From positions 1-45,243 of the forward strand of contig JAKUQR010000023.1 of NCBI GenBank assembly GCA_022450155.1: 45,243 nt of DNA, given 5' to 3'. A model generated the notes under the pieces. It saw only the letters and a program-made list of their open reading frames with translations, had not been told where the DNA came from and ran no database searches. The translations under genes were made by a program, and so were the position numbers. Positions 34,782 through 44,437 of the stretch are shown here, one piece after another. Positions within the stretch are counted from its first letter, which is position 1; each line of letters begins with the position of its first letter. This DNA is from Gammaproteobacteria bacterium (lineage in GTDB: Bacteria > Pseudomonadota > Gammaproteobacteria > Arenicellales > UBA868).

Positions 34782-35561
34782 TCAATTCTTGAAGTTGGAT
34801 CTGTACCACTGGGGCAACTCCGCTATGGAGTTCAATACCCAATCACAGCCCTTCGGGGAGGTGTCTGCCCCATTACCCGTGCGAACCTGAAGGGTCTTCA
34901 GGCCTGCACTAATCGCGCCAGCGATGTCTGTCTGAGGGCTGTCACCAATCATGATCGTGTTTGATCTCTGGTAGCCTGCCCGTGTGAGAGCCATTTCAAA
35001 AAAAGCCGTTTCAGGTTTGCCGATCAGTGTGATCTTTCCGGAGATTGCCGATTGGAGTGCGGCAACGATAGGTCCCAGCCCGATTCGAATGATGCCACCG
35101 TCTGGCCAGGTGGGATCCTTGTGCATCGCCACCGGTTCTGCACCGGCTTCGACCAGACGCCTGGCTATATCGATCTCTCCAAAATGGGCCCATTGCGCCT
35201 GCCCGATGACCACCGCATCAACGGGTTCTTCGTTTCGGGTGACTGTGTGACCATGGCTTCGAAAGAGCGAATCAAGATTTTCATCACCAATCAGGAAGCA
35301 GTGTGCATGACCGTACTTGGAGTTCACATATTCCACGGTGGCTTGAGAGACCGGGAAAATTTCTTCGCCAGTGATTTTGTAGCCGATGTCATTGAGTTTG
35401 TATTCAATATCTAAAGCAGACATTCTTGTGGTGTTGGTGACGAGCAAGAACCTGCTGCTTTGGGAACGAAGAAACGACAGCGATTGCGGTCCACCTTCAA
35501 TCAGGTTCGGCCCATCACAAAGCACACCGTCTATGTCGATAAAAAAATCAGGCTGCGGCAC
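34782..35561 (-). CDS. HAD-superfamily IIA phosphatase (NagD/LHPP-like)
   Basis: This 259-residue protein has the four HAD motifs: DIDGV with the nucleophile Asp9 and Asp11, TNTTR, the lysine in GKPETAFFEMA, and IGDSPQTDIAGA. The C2A cap between motifs II and III (VIGQAQWAHFGEIDIARRL) places it in subfamily IIA with NagD, phosphoglycolate phosphatases and mammalian LHPP. The substrate is a small phosphorylated metabolite that cannot be told from sequence. It stands alone between the ABC-exporter remnant and a divergent gene. Confidence 0.88.
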   Translation of the reverse strand: MPQPDFFIDIDGVLCDGPNLIEGGPQSLSFLRSQSSRFLLVTNTTRMSALDIEYKLNDIGYKITGEEIFPVSQATVEYVNSKYGHAHCFLIGDENLDSLFRSHGHTVTRNEEPVDAVVIGQAQWAHFGEIDIARRLVEAGAEPVAMHKDPTWPDGGIIRIGLGPIVAALQSAISGKITLIGKPETAFFEMALTRAGYQRSNTIMIGDSPQTDIAGAISAGLKTLQVRTGNGADTSPKGCDWVLNSIAELPQWYRSNFKN

Positions 35562-35703
35562 TATTCATCTACGGAGATGGGTTGAAGGTGGGCTAGTCTA
35601 ACCGCAGAACACGAGGAACAGAACGTCGGGGCAAGTTTCGAGACGGCGTTGCGGTTCCGGGATCTGTTGCCAATAACTGCGTATTGACGCACAGTTAGCT
35701 GGT

Positions 35704-36273
35704 ATGGACACTCAGGCCGAGGCTTTAGAGCAAAGCTTTTTGGGATGGCAATGCCGCTTACGTCAGATCGCCATGCGTCGGGGCGAAGGCCGGCCGAGCG
35801 ATGGTATGCAACCTCGTATCCTACTGAAAGAGGATGGCCTGAAAGAGGATGGCCGTTATTCCACCGCAATCACTGTACTTATCAACAGACAGTCGGCAGA
35901 AAGTGATGCAAGCCGGTTTCGATATTTGGTGCAGAAGACCCATGATCCAGCAGATCGATTCGCCAATGGTCTTAAGTTCCTCTCAGCGACGCATTATCAG
36001 AGGCCACACGAGTTCTCTGATGAGTTAACCGCGTTGTTTCAGCCCGGCGGTCTTTTGGTTCGAGCGTTGCTGGCCAAGCGGCTCTGCACCTTGGCGTTTT
36101 CTCAGTTCAGCGCAGCTTACACTTTACCTTGTACGGTACGGCAGCTGGCCGACGACACCCCTGCCTATCAGGCAACATACTGGCACAACCGGCTGTTCAA
36201 TTCCCGAATGCCCGAGGATGTAATCATTCTTGGGTTTAAACCAGACTGGAATAAAGCGAGCAGTACAATCTGA
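35704..36273 (+). CDS. conserved protein of unknown function (189 aa)
   Basis: I recognise this as the kind of conserved but unnamed protein found in alpha- and gammaproteobacteria, not as a characterised family. Features are an N-terminal FLGWQCRLRQIAMRRGEGRP, a middle RFRYLVQKTHDPADRFANGL and FSDELTALFQPG, and a C-terminal QATYWHNRLFNSRMPEDVII. There is no signal peptide or membrane helix. A nine-residue direct repeat (LKEDGLKEDG) near residue 41 is local. It is a single gene converging on the GntR regulator gene. Confidence 0.7.
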   Translation: MDTQAEALEQSFLGWQCRLRQIAMRRGEGRPSDGMQPRILLKEDGLKEDGRYSTAITVLINRQSAESDASRFRYLVQKTHDPADRFANGLKFLSATHYQRPHEFSDELTALFQPGGLLVRALLAKRLCTLAFSQFSAAYTLPCTVRQLADDTPAYQATYWHNRLFNSRMPEDVIILGFKPDWNKASSTI

Positions 36274-36305
36274 CCTACATCATCAAGATATTGTGGACCT
36301 GTACT

Positions 36306-37046
36306 TTATTTACGTATCGCGCCGATGAGATCGATGCGTGCGCGCTCGAGGTGTTCGTGAATCGTTGCAATTGCCGCGTCGATATTACGGCTTGCGATCG
36401 CGTTGTAGAGCTGTCGGTGTTGGGCATTGTATTTGGCGATACGCTCAGAAGTCAGAATTGTATCCTTCATTGAGGCCCATTGGGTGTGCGTACGGGTTTC
36501 ATTGATCAGCTGATAGAGCCAGACCATCAGTCGGTTGCGCGTGCATTCTGCCAGTGACAGGTGAAACTCGCTGTCAGCCAGCGTGAATTTTTCCGGGTCA
36601 GTCGGTGTTGATTCCACTCGAGCAAGTGCTTTGCGGAGTCGTTCGATATCAATCGCCGTGGCGTTGGCAATTGCTAGTCTTACCATCTGAGGCTCGATGC
36701 CAAAGCGTACATCGATCAGTTCGAGAGGGCTGGTGACGTCGGCGATGGCAGTCTGTTCGGCAAATTCTCTATAGGTAACAAAGGTGCCGCTGCCGATCTC
36801 TCGTGTGACCATCCCAAGTTCTTCGAGTCGACGGAGTGCTTCGCGAATCGTTCCTCTGGAAACGTCAAAGGTTTCGGCAAGATGCCGTTCCGCGGGTAGA
36901 CGGTCACTAAACCCATAAACACCCTCAACTATTGAGCGTCGTAACTGTGCTGCGATACCCGCGGAACCGCCGACATCGGCCGCATCAGGTATACGCGCGA
37001 CCGCGTGATCGGGATGACTGGATTGTATAAGAGTCTGATTAGCCAT
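36306..37046 (-). CDS. GntR/FadR-family transcriptional regulator (FCD domain)
   Basis: The 246-residue regulator has an N-terminal winged helix-turn-helix at about 30-95 (LRRSIVEGVYGFSDRLPAER, DVSRGTIREALRRLEELGMV) and a C-terminal FCD domain at about 105-235 with the metal ligands expected in ADSEFHLSLAE and HRQLYNAI plus a final HEHLERA. FCD regulators respond to small carboxylates. It is divergent from the glutamine-synthetase-like gene, with a 219-base shared region holding repeated GGTAT half-sites, so it probably controls the downstream operon and itself. Confidence 0.9.
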   Translation of the reverse strand: MANQTLIQSSHPDHAVARIPDAADVGGSAGIAAQLRRSIVEGVYGFSDRLPAERHLAETFDVSRGTIREALRRLEELGMVTREIGSGTFVTYREFAEQTAIADVTSPLELIDVRFGIEPQMVRLAIANATAIDIERLRKALARVESTPTDPEKFTLADSEFHLSLAECTRNRLMVWLYQLINETRTHTQWASMKDTILTSERIAKYNAQHRQLYNAIASRNIDAAIATIHEHLERARIDLIGAIRK

Positions 37047-37060
37047 CACTCGGTTTAAAT

Positions 37061-37222
37061 AGGTATTAAGTTGGTATAAATCGGTACTAGCTTATCTAGT
37101 ATTGGTCCGGTATACAAGAAATAAGATTTAAGTTTACTGTGTTGACATCGGCTTATTCCAAGAGTTAATGTTGACCGTTTCTGGTCTCCTCCACAATCTT
37201 TAAAGGTCTTATATTGGTATAA
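37061..37222. promoter_or_regulatory. divergent control region with repeated GGTAT half-sites
   Basis: GGTA-containing units occur at 37062 (GGTATTA), 37073 (GGTATAA), 37083 (GGTACTA), 37109 (GGTATACA) and 37216 (GGTATAATC). The first three are 10-11 bases apart, on one face of the helix. FCD-type GntR regulators often bind T-G-G-T and A-C-C-A halves. A TTGACA at 37142 with GTTAAT 16 bases on, and the TATAAT at 37217, are candidate promoter parts for the operon. Confidence 0.4.
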
Positions 37223-37265
37223 TCACAGAACACACCAGTCCAGCTGGACACTAAAGGAGAGAAAA

Positions 37266-38735
37266 ATGACCGACCTAGAAGCCCATGTAGCACAGCCAGG
37301 ACGCGACGATCTAGTCAAGCAGGTCAGCGAAAAAATTAAGGAAACCGGTGTCGACTATATGTATTACCAGTTTATTTCGGTCACTGGACGCATCGTCGGC
37401 AAGGGTATTCCGTCCGCGCATTGGGAGCGCCTCGCCGAAAAAGGTTTCCAGCTGGTTTATGGGTCAACCGCAAATCTATTTGTTGACCGCCATGGTAACT
37501 ATATTGGTTATGGCCCTGAATCCTCTGAGCTTGTTGGTATTCCGGACCCCGAAACTTTTTGTCAATTGCCCTGGGACAAACGGGTCGGCCGTGTATTTTG
37601 TACACTGTTTCGCAATCGCGAGGAGCGCGAGAATCCGGGTGGTGCATTAACTTCGGATTGCCGTGGTAATTTACGCCGTATTCACAATGCATTCCAGGAT
37701 AAGCATGGACTGGATATGCGCTGTGGCACTGAGCCTGAGATGATGTGGTTGAAGCGCGGTGATGATGGTAAGCCGAACGGTGGTGTGACCAAACCCAATT
37801 GCTATCATATCGACCAGTTCGAAGAACTTCGCCCCACTTTCATGAAGGTTATAGAGTATTCGCAACAAATGGGTCTCGATATTATCCAGGGCGATCACGA
37901 AGATGCACCCGGACAACTCGAGTTGAATACCCAGTTCGATGATGTGCTGCGTAATGCGGATCGGCTGACCACTTACCGCCAGATCTGTGCGCAGGTTGCT
38001 CGCGAGGATAACTTGATCGCCTGTTTCATGTCGAAACCATTCATGGGTGTATCGGCCTCGGGCTGTCACCATAATATGTCGCTATGGCGCGGCGGTGAAG
38101 ATGTGGTCAATACGCTCGGGTTTGATTCCTTACCCGGTATGGAAGGGGCTTTTACCTACCGGGTCGGTGGTGAGAATACCTTCATGCCCGATCCATCGGT
38201 TGACGAGCGTGCCCCCGGCCCGATTGGTTTGCAGTCTATCGGCGGTGTTATCAAACACCTCAGTGCGCTGACTTCGATCGGTTCTTCGACGGTTAATTCC
38301 TACCGCCGTCTCTGGGATACGGGTTTCTGGGCGCCGATCTTTGCTGACTGGGGTTATCAGAACCGTACCTGTGCATTGCGTGTATCTGCACCAGGCCGAT
38401 TCGAGTACCGTTCGGTTGATTCGATGGTGAATCCTTACCTGATGGGTTCCGCGCTGCTGAAAGCTTTCGACGACGGTATCGATAACGATCTGGATCCCGG
38501 TGAAGCGGAAGAACGCAATATCTATGAGGCGATTGACGCGGGTAAAGAAGTCAAGAAATTGCCGATGTCGCTGGGTGAGGCCCTGGAAGAATTGGGCAAT
38601 GACGAGGTCATTAAATCATCGATGCCTGGTGAAATGTACAGGGTATTCGAGCATTACAAACGCGACGAATGGGAACGCTTTATGCACACCACGACGGAGT
38701 GGGATATGGAAACGTATCTGGACTGTCTGCCTTAA
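37266..38735 (+). CDS. glutamine synthetase family protein (GlnT/gamma-glutamylmethylamide synthetase candidate)
   Basis: The 489-residue enzyme has the glutamine-synthetase catalytic set: Glu156 and Glu158 (GTEPEMMWL), Glu212 and Glu219 (GDHEDAPGQLELN), the ATP-site histidine in GCHHNMSLW, SYRRLWD, and the REFR-like RFEYRSVD. It lacks the adenylylation tyrosine region of GlnA. Length exceeds the 435-450 usual for GlnT and GMA synthetase, mostly in the N-terminal part. Neighbours of the mgs/glx type suggest it joins glutamate to methylamine or ammonia for the next enzymes; that is inference. AAGGAG precedes the ATG. Confidence 0.85.
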   Translation: MTDLEAHVAQPGRDDLVKQVSEKIKETGVDYMYYQFISVTGRIVGKGIPSAHWERLAEKGFQLVYGSTANLFVDRHGNYIGYGPESSELVGIPDPETFCQLPWDKRVGRVFCTLFRNREERENPGGALTSDCRGNLRRIHNAFQDKHGLDMRCGTEPEMMWLKRGDDGKPNGGVTKPNCYHIDQFEELRPTFMKVIEYSQQMGLDIIQGDHEDAPGQLELNTQFDDVLRNADRLTTYRQICAQVAREDNLIACFMSKPFMGVSASGCHHNMSLWRGGEDVVNTLGFDSLPGMEGAFTYRVGGENTFMPDPSVDERAPGPIGLQSIGGVIKHLSALTSIGSSTVNSYRRLWDTGFWAPIFADWGYQNRTCALRVSAPGRFEYRSVDSMVNPYLMGSALLKAFDDGIDNDLDPGEAEERNIYEAIDAGKEVKKLPMSLGEALEELGNDEVIKSSMPGEMYRVFEHYKRDEWERFMHTTTEWDMETYLDCLP

Positions 38736-38823
38736 TACCCGTTCATTGTGTATCGGGTTGCTGCCCAGGACAGCACTCACCCGACCAGTTTGACAGATCA
38801 ACCAATTTTCGGAGGGATTTTCT

Positions 38824-39759
38824 ATGTGTGGTATAGCCGGGCTGATTCACCGCGGTAAGAGTGCTGATGTCGGTAGCGAGCTGACTTCCATGTTGCAGGC
38901 ACTTAAGCACCGGGGCCCCGATTCAACTGGGTTTGCCCTCTATGGGAACCCTCGGGATAACGAGTATGTGATGCGGTTCAAAGTGGCAGAACAGGAAGAA
39001 ATGCGGCATGGGTTTCTTATTCACGACCAGGTCAAAGAAAGACGGGCAGAGGTAGACAGACGTCTTGAGGAATCCGGTGTGCGTAAAACAGCGGAGTTAG
39101 AAGCAACTGAATATGCATTCCGTTACCAATTCTCATTTGACGGAAACATGAAGCGCATCGCTGATTATGTCGAAGATATTGAGGGTGTCGAGATTCTATC
39201 CGTAGGAAATTCGCTGGAGTTGATCAAAGATCTTGGTGACGCAATGGTTGTGTCTGAGCAGTATTCGCTAAGCGGGTTTGAAGGTACTCATGCAATTGGA
39301 CACACCCGTATGGCAACGGAATCGGATGTGGATATTCGATCTGCTCATCCTTACTGGGCATATCCATATAACGATATCGCCGTCGTGCACAACGGACAAC
39401 TGACTAATTATTGGGGATTTCGTCGTGAGATGGAGCGGCGGAATCACCGGTTTATGTCCGACTGTGATTCCGAACTGATCGCGGTCTACATCGCAGACCG
39501 GCTGGATCGAGGGGATGATCTGGAAGAAGCGATGACACGATCTGTGGATGAGCTGGATGGTGTTTTTACCTATGTCGTTGCGACTGAAGACAAACTTGGT
39601 ATGGCAAAAGATGTGATGGCAGCCAAGCCGATGGTGCTTTATGAAAGTGATGATTTTGTGGCCCTGGCATCAGAGGAAGTGGCAATCCGAACCATATTTC
39701 CGCATGAAATCGATACTTATGATCCCTACGAGGGAGAGGTAAAGATATGGCAGAGCTAA
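38824..39759 (+). CDS. class II glutamine amidotransferase subunit (MgsA/GlxB-like)
   Basis: The 311-residue protein is an Ntn-type glutaminase domain, with the nucleophile Cys2 after Met (MCGIAGLIHRG), LKHRGPDSTGFAL, the arginine in GHTRMATES, and VVHNGQLTNY and SDCDSELIAVY. It corresponds to the first domain of glutamate synthase made as a separate chain. In the N-methylglutamate pathway MgsA/B/C transfer the methylamine of gamma-glutamylmethylamide, in the GlxBCD set ammonia. A 100-residue insert (about 55-155) is longer than in GltB. GGAGGG precedes the ATG, and mgsB starts 13 bases before its stop. Confidence 0.88.
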   Translation: MCGIAGLIHRGKSADVGSELTSMLQALKHRGPDSTGFALYGNPRDNEYVMRFKVAEQEEMRHGFLIHDQVKERRAEVDRRLEESGVRKTAELEATEYAFRYQFSFDGNMKRIADYVEDIEGVEILSVGNSLELIKDLGDAMVVSEQYSLSGFEGTHAIGHTRMATESDVDIRSAHPYWAYPYNDIAVVHNGQLTNYWGFRREMERRNHRFMSDCDSELIAVYIADRLDRGDDLEEAMTRSVDELDGVFTYVVATEDKLGMAKDVMAAKPMVLYESDDFVALASEEVAIRTIFPHEIDTYDPYEGEVKIWQS

Positions 39760-40592
39760 AAACCGTTGAGTCATCCCTGGAGATGGGGATGCACACTGAG
39801 CAGTTGTCGGGGCGCACACAGCAGGTCTTCTTCTCATCTGAAGAGAGTGATAACTATACCTATCCGTGGGCAGATGAGGTTGACTTCGCCAAGTCTACTG
39901 AGATTGATGCTGAAGGTGTCGAGAGTAAGGAAGTCAATAGCAAGATCCGAGAAGCGATGGAGCAGGGTTACGGGACGATCACTGTTTTGAATCCGGCTGC
40001 CAAGCACTCGTTGGGTGTTGGTATCCTGAACCGTCTAAATCTACGCTTCGAGGGCAGTCTGGGTTATTTTGGATGCGGTCTGATCGATGGGCCGAACATC
40101 GTGATCACAGGTCGGGTGGGCTGGTCCTGTGCCGAGAATATGATGGCGGGGACGATTATCGTCGAGAAGAATGCAGGTTCCACATTTGGCGCTGCCATTC
40201 GCGGCGGTGATCTGGTGTGTAAAGGCGACGTCGGCAGTCGTACCGGCATAGACCAGAAGGGCGGAACGATTATTGTCGGCGGTCGCACGGGGGCATTTTC
40301 TGGGTTCATGATGCAGCGGGGTCGCATGGTGATCCTGGGGGATGCAGGTAAGCACCTGGGTGATTCAATGTACGATGGCACGATCTATGTGGGGGGCACG
40401 ATTGAGAATCTCGGGGTAGATGCGGTTGAGGGCGAGATGTTGGATCTGGATGTCCAGTGGTTGACTCAGAAGTTTGGCCTGTACGGTTTAGAGGCACCAA
40501 ACGGCATTGAAAAAATGACCAAGATTGTCGCCGGAAAACAGTTGTGGAATTACGACAATCTCGAGCCTTCAGAAAAGAAACTCGTGCTTTAA
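39747..40592 (+). CDS. GXGXG-motif glutamate-synthase-like subunit (MgsB/GlxC-like)
   Basis: The 281-residue protein is the C-terminal beta-helix domain of glutamate synthase as a free chain. Repeating glycine turns are seen in GCGLIDGPNIVITGRVGWSC, GGDLVCKGDVGSRTGIDQKG, GGRTGAFSGFMMQRG and GDAGKHLGDSMYDGTIYVGG. In GltB this helix holds the other domains together. It overlaps the end of the amidotransferase gene and has GGGAGAGG just before its ATG. Confidence 0.88.
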   Translation: MAELKTVESSLEMGMHTEQLSGRTQQVFFSSEESDNYTYPWADEVDFAKSTEIDAEGVESKEVNSKIREAMEQGYGTITVLNPAAKHSLGVGILNRLNLRFEGSLGYFGCGLIDGPNIVITGRVGWSCAENMMAGTIIVEKNAGSTFGAAIRGGDLVCKGDVGSRTGIDQKGGTIIVGGRTGAFSGFMMQRGRMVILGDAGKHLGDSMYDGTIYVGGTIENLGVDAVEGEMLDLDVQWLTQKFGLYGLEAPNGIEKMTKIVAGKQLWNYDNLEPSEKKLVL

Positions 40593-40611
40593 CGAACTCA
40601 GGACAAAAATC

Positions 40612-41949
40612 ATGTCAACGAATAGAAATACAGATGTCATCGGGCACAGTTTTATTTTCCCGCCTGAGGTGATTGATGATATACACATCAAGTCCGAGCT
40701 CGGCCGTTACCGTATGCGGGGGTTTTCACTATTTAAGAAAATTCCAAGCTGGGATGACTTGACGTTTCTACCGGGCACGCTGACAAGATTTGTGATCGAG
40801 GGCTACCGGGAAAAATGTCTGACTAAGACGGTTATCGGGCCCCGGGCGAAACGTCCACTGGAGCTGGATATACCGATTTACATTACCGGAATGAGTTTCG
40901 GCGCACTATCGTACGAAGCAAAGACAGCGTTGGCACGTGGCGCGACAATGGCCGGCAGTGCGACGTGTTCCGGAGAGGGCGGAATGATACCGGACGAACG
41001 GCGGTATTCCGAAAAATGGTTCTATCAGCTTATTCAATCGCGTTACGGTTTCAATCCCCATCATTTACGCCTGGCCGACGGCTGTGAATTTTTTATTGGT
41101 CAGGGATGTAAGGTCGGCCTGGGCGGTCATTTGATGGGTCAGAAAGTCACTGATCAGGTGGCGGAAATGCGGTCCCTGCCCGCGGGTATCGACCAACGTT
41201 CTCCCGCTCGTCACCCCGATTGGCTGGGACCCGATGATCTTTCGCTAAAAATTCAGGAAATACGGGAAGCGACGAACGGCGAGATCCCCATTCAGCTCAA
41301 GCTGGGTGCCGCACGTGTTTATGATGATGTGCGAATGGCAGCTAAAACGGATCCAGATTCGATCTACATCGACGGGATGGAAGGTGGCACCGGTGCCGGC
41401 CCACACCTGGCAACCGAGGAGACGGGTATCCCTGGCATAGCAGCAATACGCCAGGCTCGGCGGGCGCTTGAGGACGTGGGTGTGTCCGGGGATATCACGC
41501 TGGTGTATGCCGGTGGTATCCGAAATGGTGGGGATGTCGCAAAAGCGCTGGCTTTGGGGGCTGATGCGGTCGCGATTGGCCACTCATCTTTAATGGCGCT
41601 TAACTGTAATAAGGATATTCCAGAAGCTGATTTTGAGAAAGAGATCGGGGTCGAGGCGGGCCATTGTTATCACTGTCACACGGGTCGGTGCCCGGTCGGC
41701 GTGGCGACCCAGGATCCAGAGCTTAGAAAGCGGCTCAATCCGGATGATGCAGCTGAACGTGTGTACAACTTTTTACACACGCTCACAATTGAGTGTCAGA
41801 TGCTGGCCAGGGCATGCGGCAAGACAAATGTACATTCGCTGGAACCTGAAGACCTGGCAGCATTGACAATGGAAGCATCGGCTCTGGCCCAGGTGCCACT
41901 AGCTGGCTCCCAGCATACGGTTGGCCGGCCTGACATGACCCGGTTCTGA
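40612..41949 (+). CDS. FMN-binding glutamate-synthase-like subunit (MgsC/GlxD-like)
   Basis: The 445-residue catalytic subunit has the FMN/2-oxoglutarate domain of glutamate synthase: GMSFGALSYEAKTALARGA, GEGGMIPDER, IQLKLGAARVYDDVRMA, IDGMEGGTGAGP, YAGGIRNGGDVAKALALGAD, and the 3Fe-4S cluster cysteines in CYHCHTGRCPVG. No GltD-like NADPH subunit is present, so reduction must come from another donor such as ferredoxin. The ATG at 40612 was chosen for the conserved start; upstream residues in the same frame lie within the end of the previous gene. Confidence 0.9.
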   Translation: MSTNRNTDVIGHSFIFPPEVIDDIHIKSELGRYRMRGFSLFKKIPSWDDLTFLPGTLTRFVIEGYREKCLTKTVIGPRAKRPLELDIPIYITGMSFGALSYEAKTALARGATMAGSATCSGEGGMIPDERRYSEKWFYQLIQSRYGFNPHHLRLADGCEFFIGQGCKVGLGGHLMGQKVTDQVAEMRSLPAGIDQRSPARHPDWLGPDDLSLKIQEIREATNGEIPIQLKLGAARVYDDVRMAAKTDPDSIYIDGMEGGTGAGPHLATEETGIPGIAAIRQARRALEDVGVSGDITLVYAGGIRNGGDVAKALALGADAVAIGHSSLMALNCNKDIPEADFEKEIGVEAGHCYHCHTGRCPVGVATQDPELRKRLNPDDAAERVYNFLHTLTIECQMLARACGKTNVHSLEPEDLAALTMEASALAQVPLAGSQHTVGRPDMTRF

Positions 41950-41962
41950 GGAGACGCTCATT

Positions 41963-42352
41963 ATGACAAATGAAAAAGATATTGATCATTTCATCAACAC
42001 GGATGGTCTAGATACAGAACGGGAGCAGACTATTGGCCAGCACATCGGCTATCGGTACGACGTTAACTTGGTACCAGACCCCCGCCGGGTAACACCATTT
42101 CTACAAAAGTACATCGATACCATGGGTTGGCGGGATTTAAACTGGCTCGAGGATGTGCATATGGGTTACGAGGATGGCCGACCGGCTGTTTTTGACCGTA
42201 ACATCAATGGCTGGGTCTCGATTCCAGAAGATATGAAACTGCCTGATAATCAGCAGGATCGTGACATGATTGCTCGCGAACTGCTCATACGGTTTCAGAT
42301 GTCACCCCGTCACCCGATGGTTGACTTGCGCAAGGCCTACGCAAAATTCTAG
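41963..42352 (+). CDS. unrecognised small protein of the mgs-like operon (129 aa)
   Basis: I do not recognise this protein. It is acidic, with IGQHIGYRYDVNLVPDPRRV, then YIDTMGWRDLNWLEDVHMGY, then AVFDRNINGWVSIPEDMKLP and a last helical part ending RKAYAKF. It has no cysteine, no signal peptide and no membrane helix. GAGGAG precedes the ATG and the gap to mgsC is 13 bases, so it is cotranscribed. Its position suggests a small subunit or assembly factor for the split enzyme, which is inference only. Confidence 0.75.
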   Translation: MTNEKDIDHFINTDGLDTEREQTIGQHIGYRYDVNLVPDPRRVTPFLQKYIDTMGWRDLNWLEDVHMGYEDGRPAVFDRNINGWVSIPEDMKLPDNQQDRDMIARELLIRFQMSPRHPMVDLRKAYAKF

Positions 42353-42594
42353 CTGTTAGTTGTAAAGGAGTAATGTAAGGGAGCCTTGGTTATTGTTGTT
42401 GGGGCAGTGTTGTTTGGTGCGCCTCAACCAAGTCACCAGAACAAGCCACAGTTCTTAACTGATGTGAGCTGGCAATCGTACAGTATACTCAGCTCTATTT
42501 TTACACTGTGGCATCCTATCAGAATCGGGTTCCTTCGGCTGTTCGGCAAATTGGCTAGATCTCTTGAAGGGCGATTTCCAAATTGGAGAACAAA

Positions 42595-44271
42595 ATGTCT
42601 ACACCTGACAGTGATATTGAAATCGCCCGAGCAGCGACTACTGAACCCATTCAGGTTATTGGCGAGAAGCTTGGCATTCCCGAAGAATCATTACAGCCCT
42701 ATGGACACACCAAAGCAAAGATCAGTTACGATTTTATAAAGTCGCTGGAGTCCAGACCCTATGGAAAACTGGTGTTGGTAACCGCTATTTCTCCAACACC
42801 CGCCGGCGAGGGCAAAACGACAACCAGCGTCGGCCTGGGTGATGGCTTAAACCGGATCGGCAAAACCGCCGCGATCTGCCTGCGTGAGCCCAGCCTGGGC
42901 CCATGTTTTGGGATGAAGGGCGGTGCGGCAGGCGGCGGCTATGCACAAGTGGTCCCGATGGAGGACATTAATCTCCACTTTACCGGTGATTTTCATGCGA
43001 TTGGTGCCGCGCACAATCTGTTGTCCGCATTGGTGGATAACCATATCTACTGGAGTAACGAGCTGGAGTTGGATTCGAGACGTGTCACCTGGCGTCGTGT
43101 AGTCGATATGAATGATCGGGCGTTGCGCCAGATCACGACTTCCTTGGGCGGTGTGGCCAATGGGTTTCCAAGAGAGAGCGGTTTTGATATTACGGTGGCG
43201 TCGGAAATTATGGCGATTTTTTGTCTGGCTGAAGATCTAGATGATCTGAAGCGTCGTCTAGGCAATATAATTGTCGGTTATACGCGAGACCGCAAGCCTG
43301 TCCATTCTCGAGATGTGCATGCGCCGGGTCCGATGACGGCGTTGCTCAAAGATGCGTTTATGCCCAATCTGGTCCAGACGCTGGAAAACAATCCGGCGCT
43401 GATCCATGGTGGGCCATTTGCGAATATTGCCCACGGTTGTAATTCTGTGGTGGCAACGAAGACAGCGCTCAAACTGGCTGATTACGTTGTGACCGAGGCT
43501 GGTTTCGGCGCTGATCTTGGTGCGGAGAAGTTCTTTGATATCAAGTGCCGCAAGGCAGGTTTGGCACCGGATGTGGTTGTACTGGTGGCCACTGCCAGAG
43601 CCCTGAAGATGCACGGGGGTGTGGCCAAGAGTGATCTTAGTTTAGAAAACGTGGCTGCAGTCGAAGCGGGCCTGGAGAATTTAGGACGCCATCTACGCAA
43701 CATCACCCAGTATGGTGTTCCGGTTGCTGTCGCGATCAATCGATTTACAGCCGATACTGACGCCGAGTTGGGTGCTATCAGCCGGTTCTGTTCAGAATTC
43801 GGTGTTGAGGTCTTTAGCTGCACACACTGGTCAGATGGTGGCGCCGGGACTGAAGCTCTGGCAACCCACGTTGCAAATCTTGCCGACAGTGGTCAGTCGC
43901 AATTCCGCACCCTGTATGACGACAAGCTCTCGCTTTGGGAAAAAGCCCGGTGTGTCGCCCGTAATGTATATGGTGCGGATGACATCATCGCAGACAAAAA
44001 GGTTCGTGCGCAATTTGATGAATACAACAAGGATTATGGGCATTTCCCAGTCTGCATGGCAAAGACCCAGTACAGTTTTTCAACCGATCCAAATCTGCTT
44101 GGGGCTCCCTCGGGACACATGGTGCCTGTTCGGGAGATTCGACTTTCGGCTGGCGCGGAATTCCTGGTGGTAATTTGCGGCGAGATCATGACCATGCCGG
44201 GTTTGCCGCGGGTACCCGCCGCAAACAGCATCTCGGTCAATGAGCAGGGTGAAATAGAAGGTTTGTTCTAG
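42595..44271 (+). CDS. fhs: formate--tetrahydrofolate ligase
   Basis: The enzyme joins formate to tetrahydrofolate with ATP, giving 10-formyl-THF, or runs in reverse to make ATP from C1 units. The 558-residue product shows the P-loop [79 protein letters not shown] and the C-terminal [15 protein letters not shown]. The ATG at 42595 follows TTGGAGAA. It lies 242 bases after the small mgs-operon gene; the gap has no gene I can see. Linkage to methylamine-type genes fits handling of one-carbon units. Confidence 0.95.
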   Translation: MSTPDSDIEIARAATTEPIQVIGEKLGIPEESLQPYGHTKAKISYDFIKSLESRPYGKLVLVTAISPTPAGEGKTTTSVGLGDGLNRIGKTAAICLREPSLGPCFGMKGGAAGGGYAQVVPMEDINLHFTGDFHAIGAAHNLLSALVDNHIYWSNELELDSRRVTWRRVVDMNDRALRQITTSLGGVANGFPRESGFDITVASEIMAIFCLAEDLDDLKRRLGNIIVGYTRDRKPVHSRDVHAPGPMTALLKDAFMPNLVQTLENNPALIHGGPFANIAHGCNSVVATKTALKLADYVVTEAGFGADLGAEKFFDIKCRKAGLAPDVVVLVATARALKMHGGVAKSDLSLENVAAVEAGLENLGRHLRNITQYGVPVAVAINRFTADTDAELGAISRFCSEFGVEVFSCTHWSDGGAGTEALATHVANLADSGQSQFRTLYDDKLSLWEKARCVARNVYGADDIIADKKVRAQFDEYNKDYGHFPVCMAKTQYSFSTDPNLLGAPSGHMVPVREIRLSAGAEFLVVICGEIMTMPGLPRVPAANSISVNEQGEIEGLF

Positions 44272-44437
44272 TGCAGAAGGCTCTATTGGGGAACGAGAGA
44301 CCTGATAAACAAGCGCACCGGTGCTGGGATGCGGTAGCAGCCAGTATTGAAGCGTGAACTTAAGTTATGCCAGGTCGAGCTGCTGTTCGCGCCGTACAGT
44401 CCAAGCCTGGAGTAATTTGTCTATTAGGAGAGTAGTT

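Noticed and set aside
42386-42739. 117-codon plus-strand frame between the 129-residue gene and fhs
   Set aside because: It overlaps the well-supported fhs start in another frame and begins with TTG; the composition is not protein-like.
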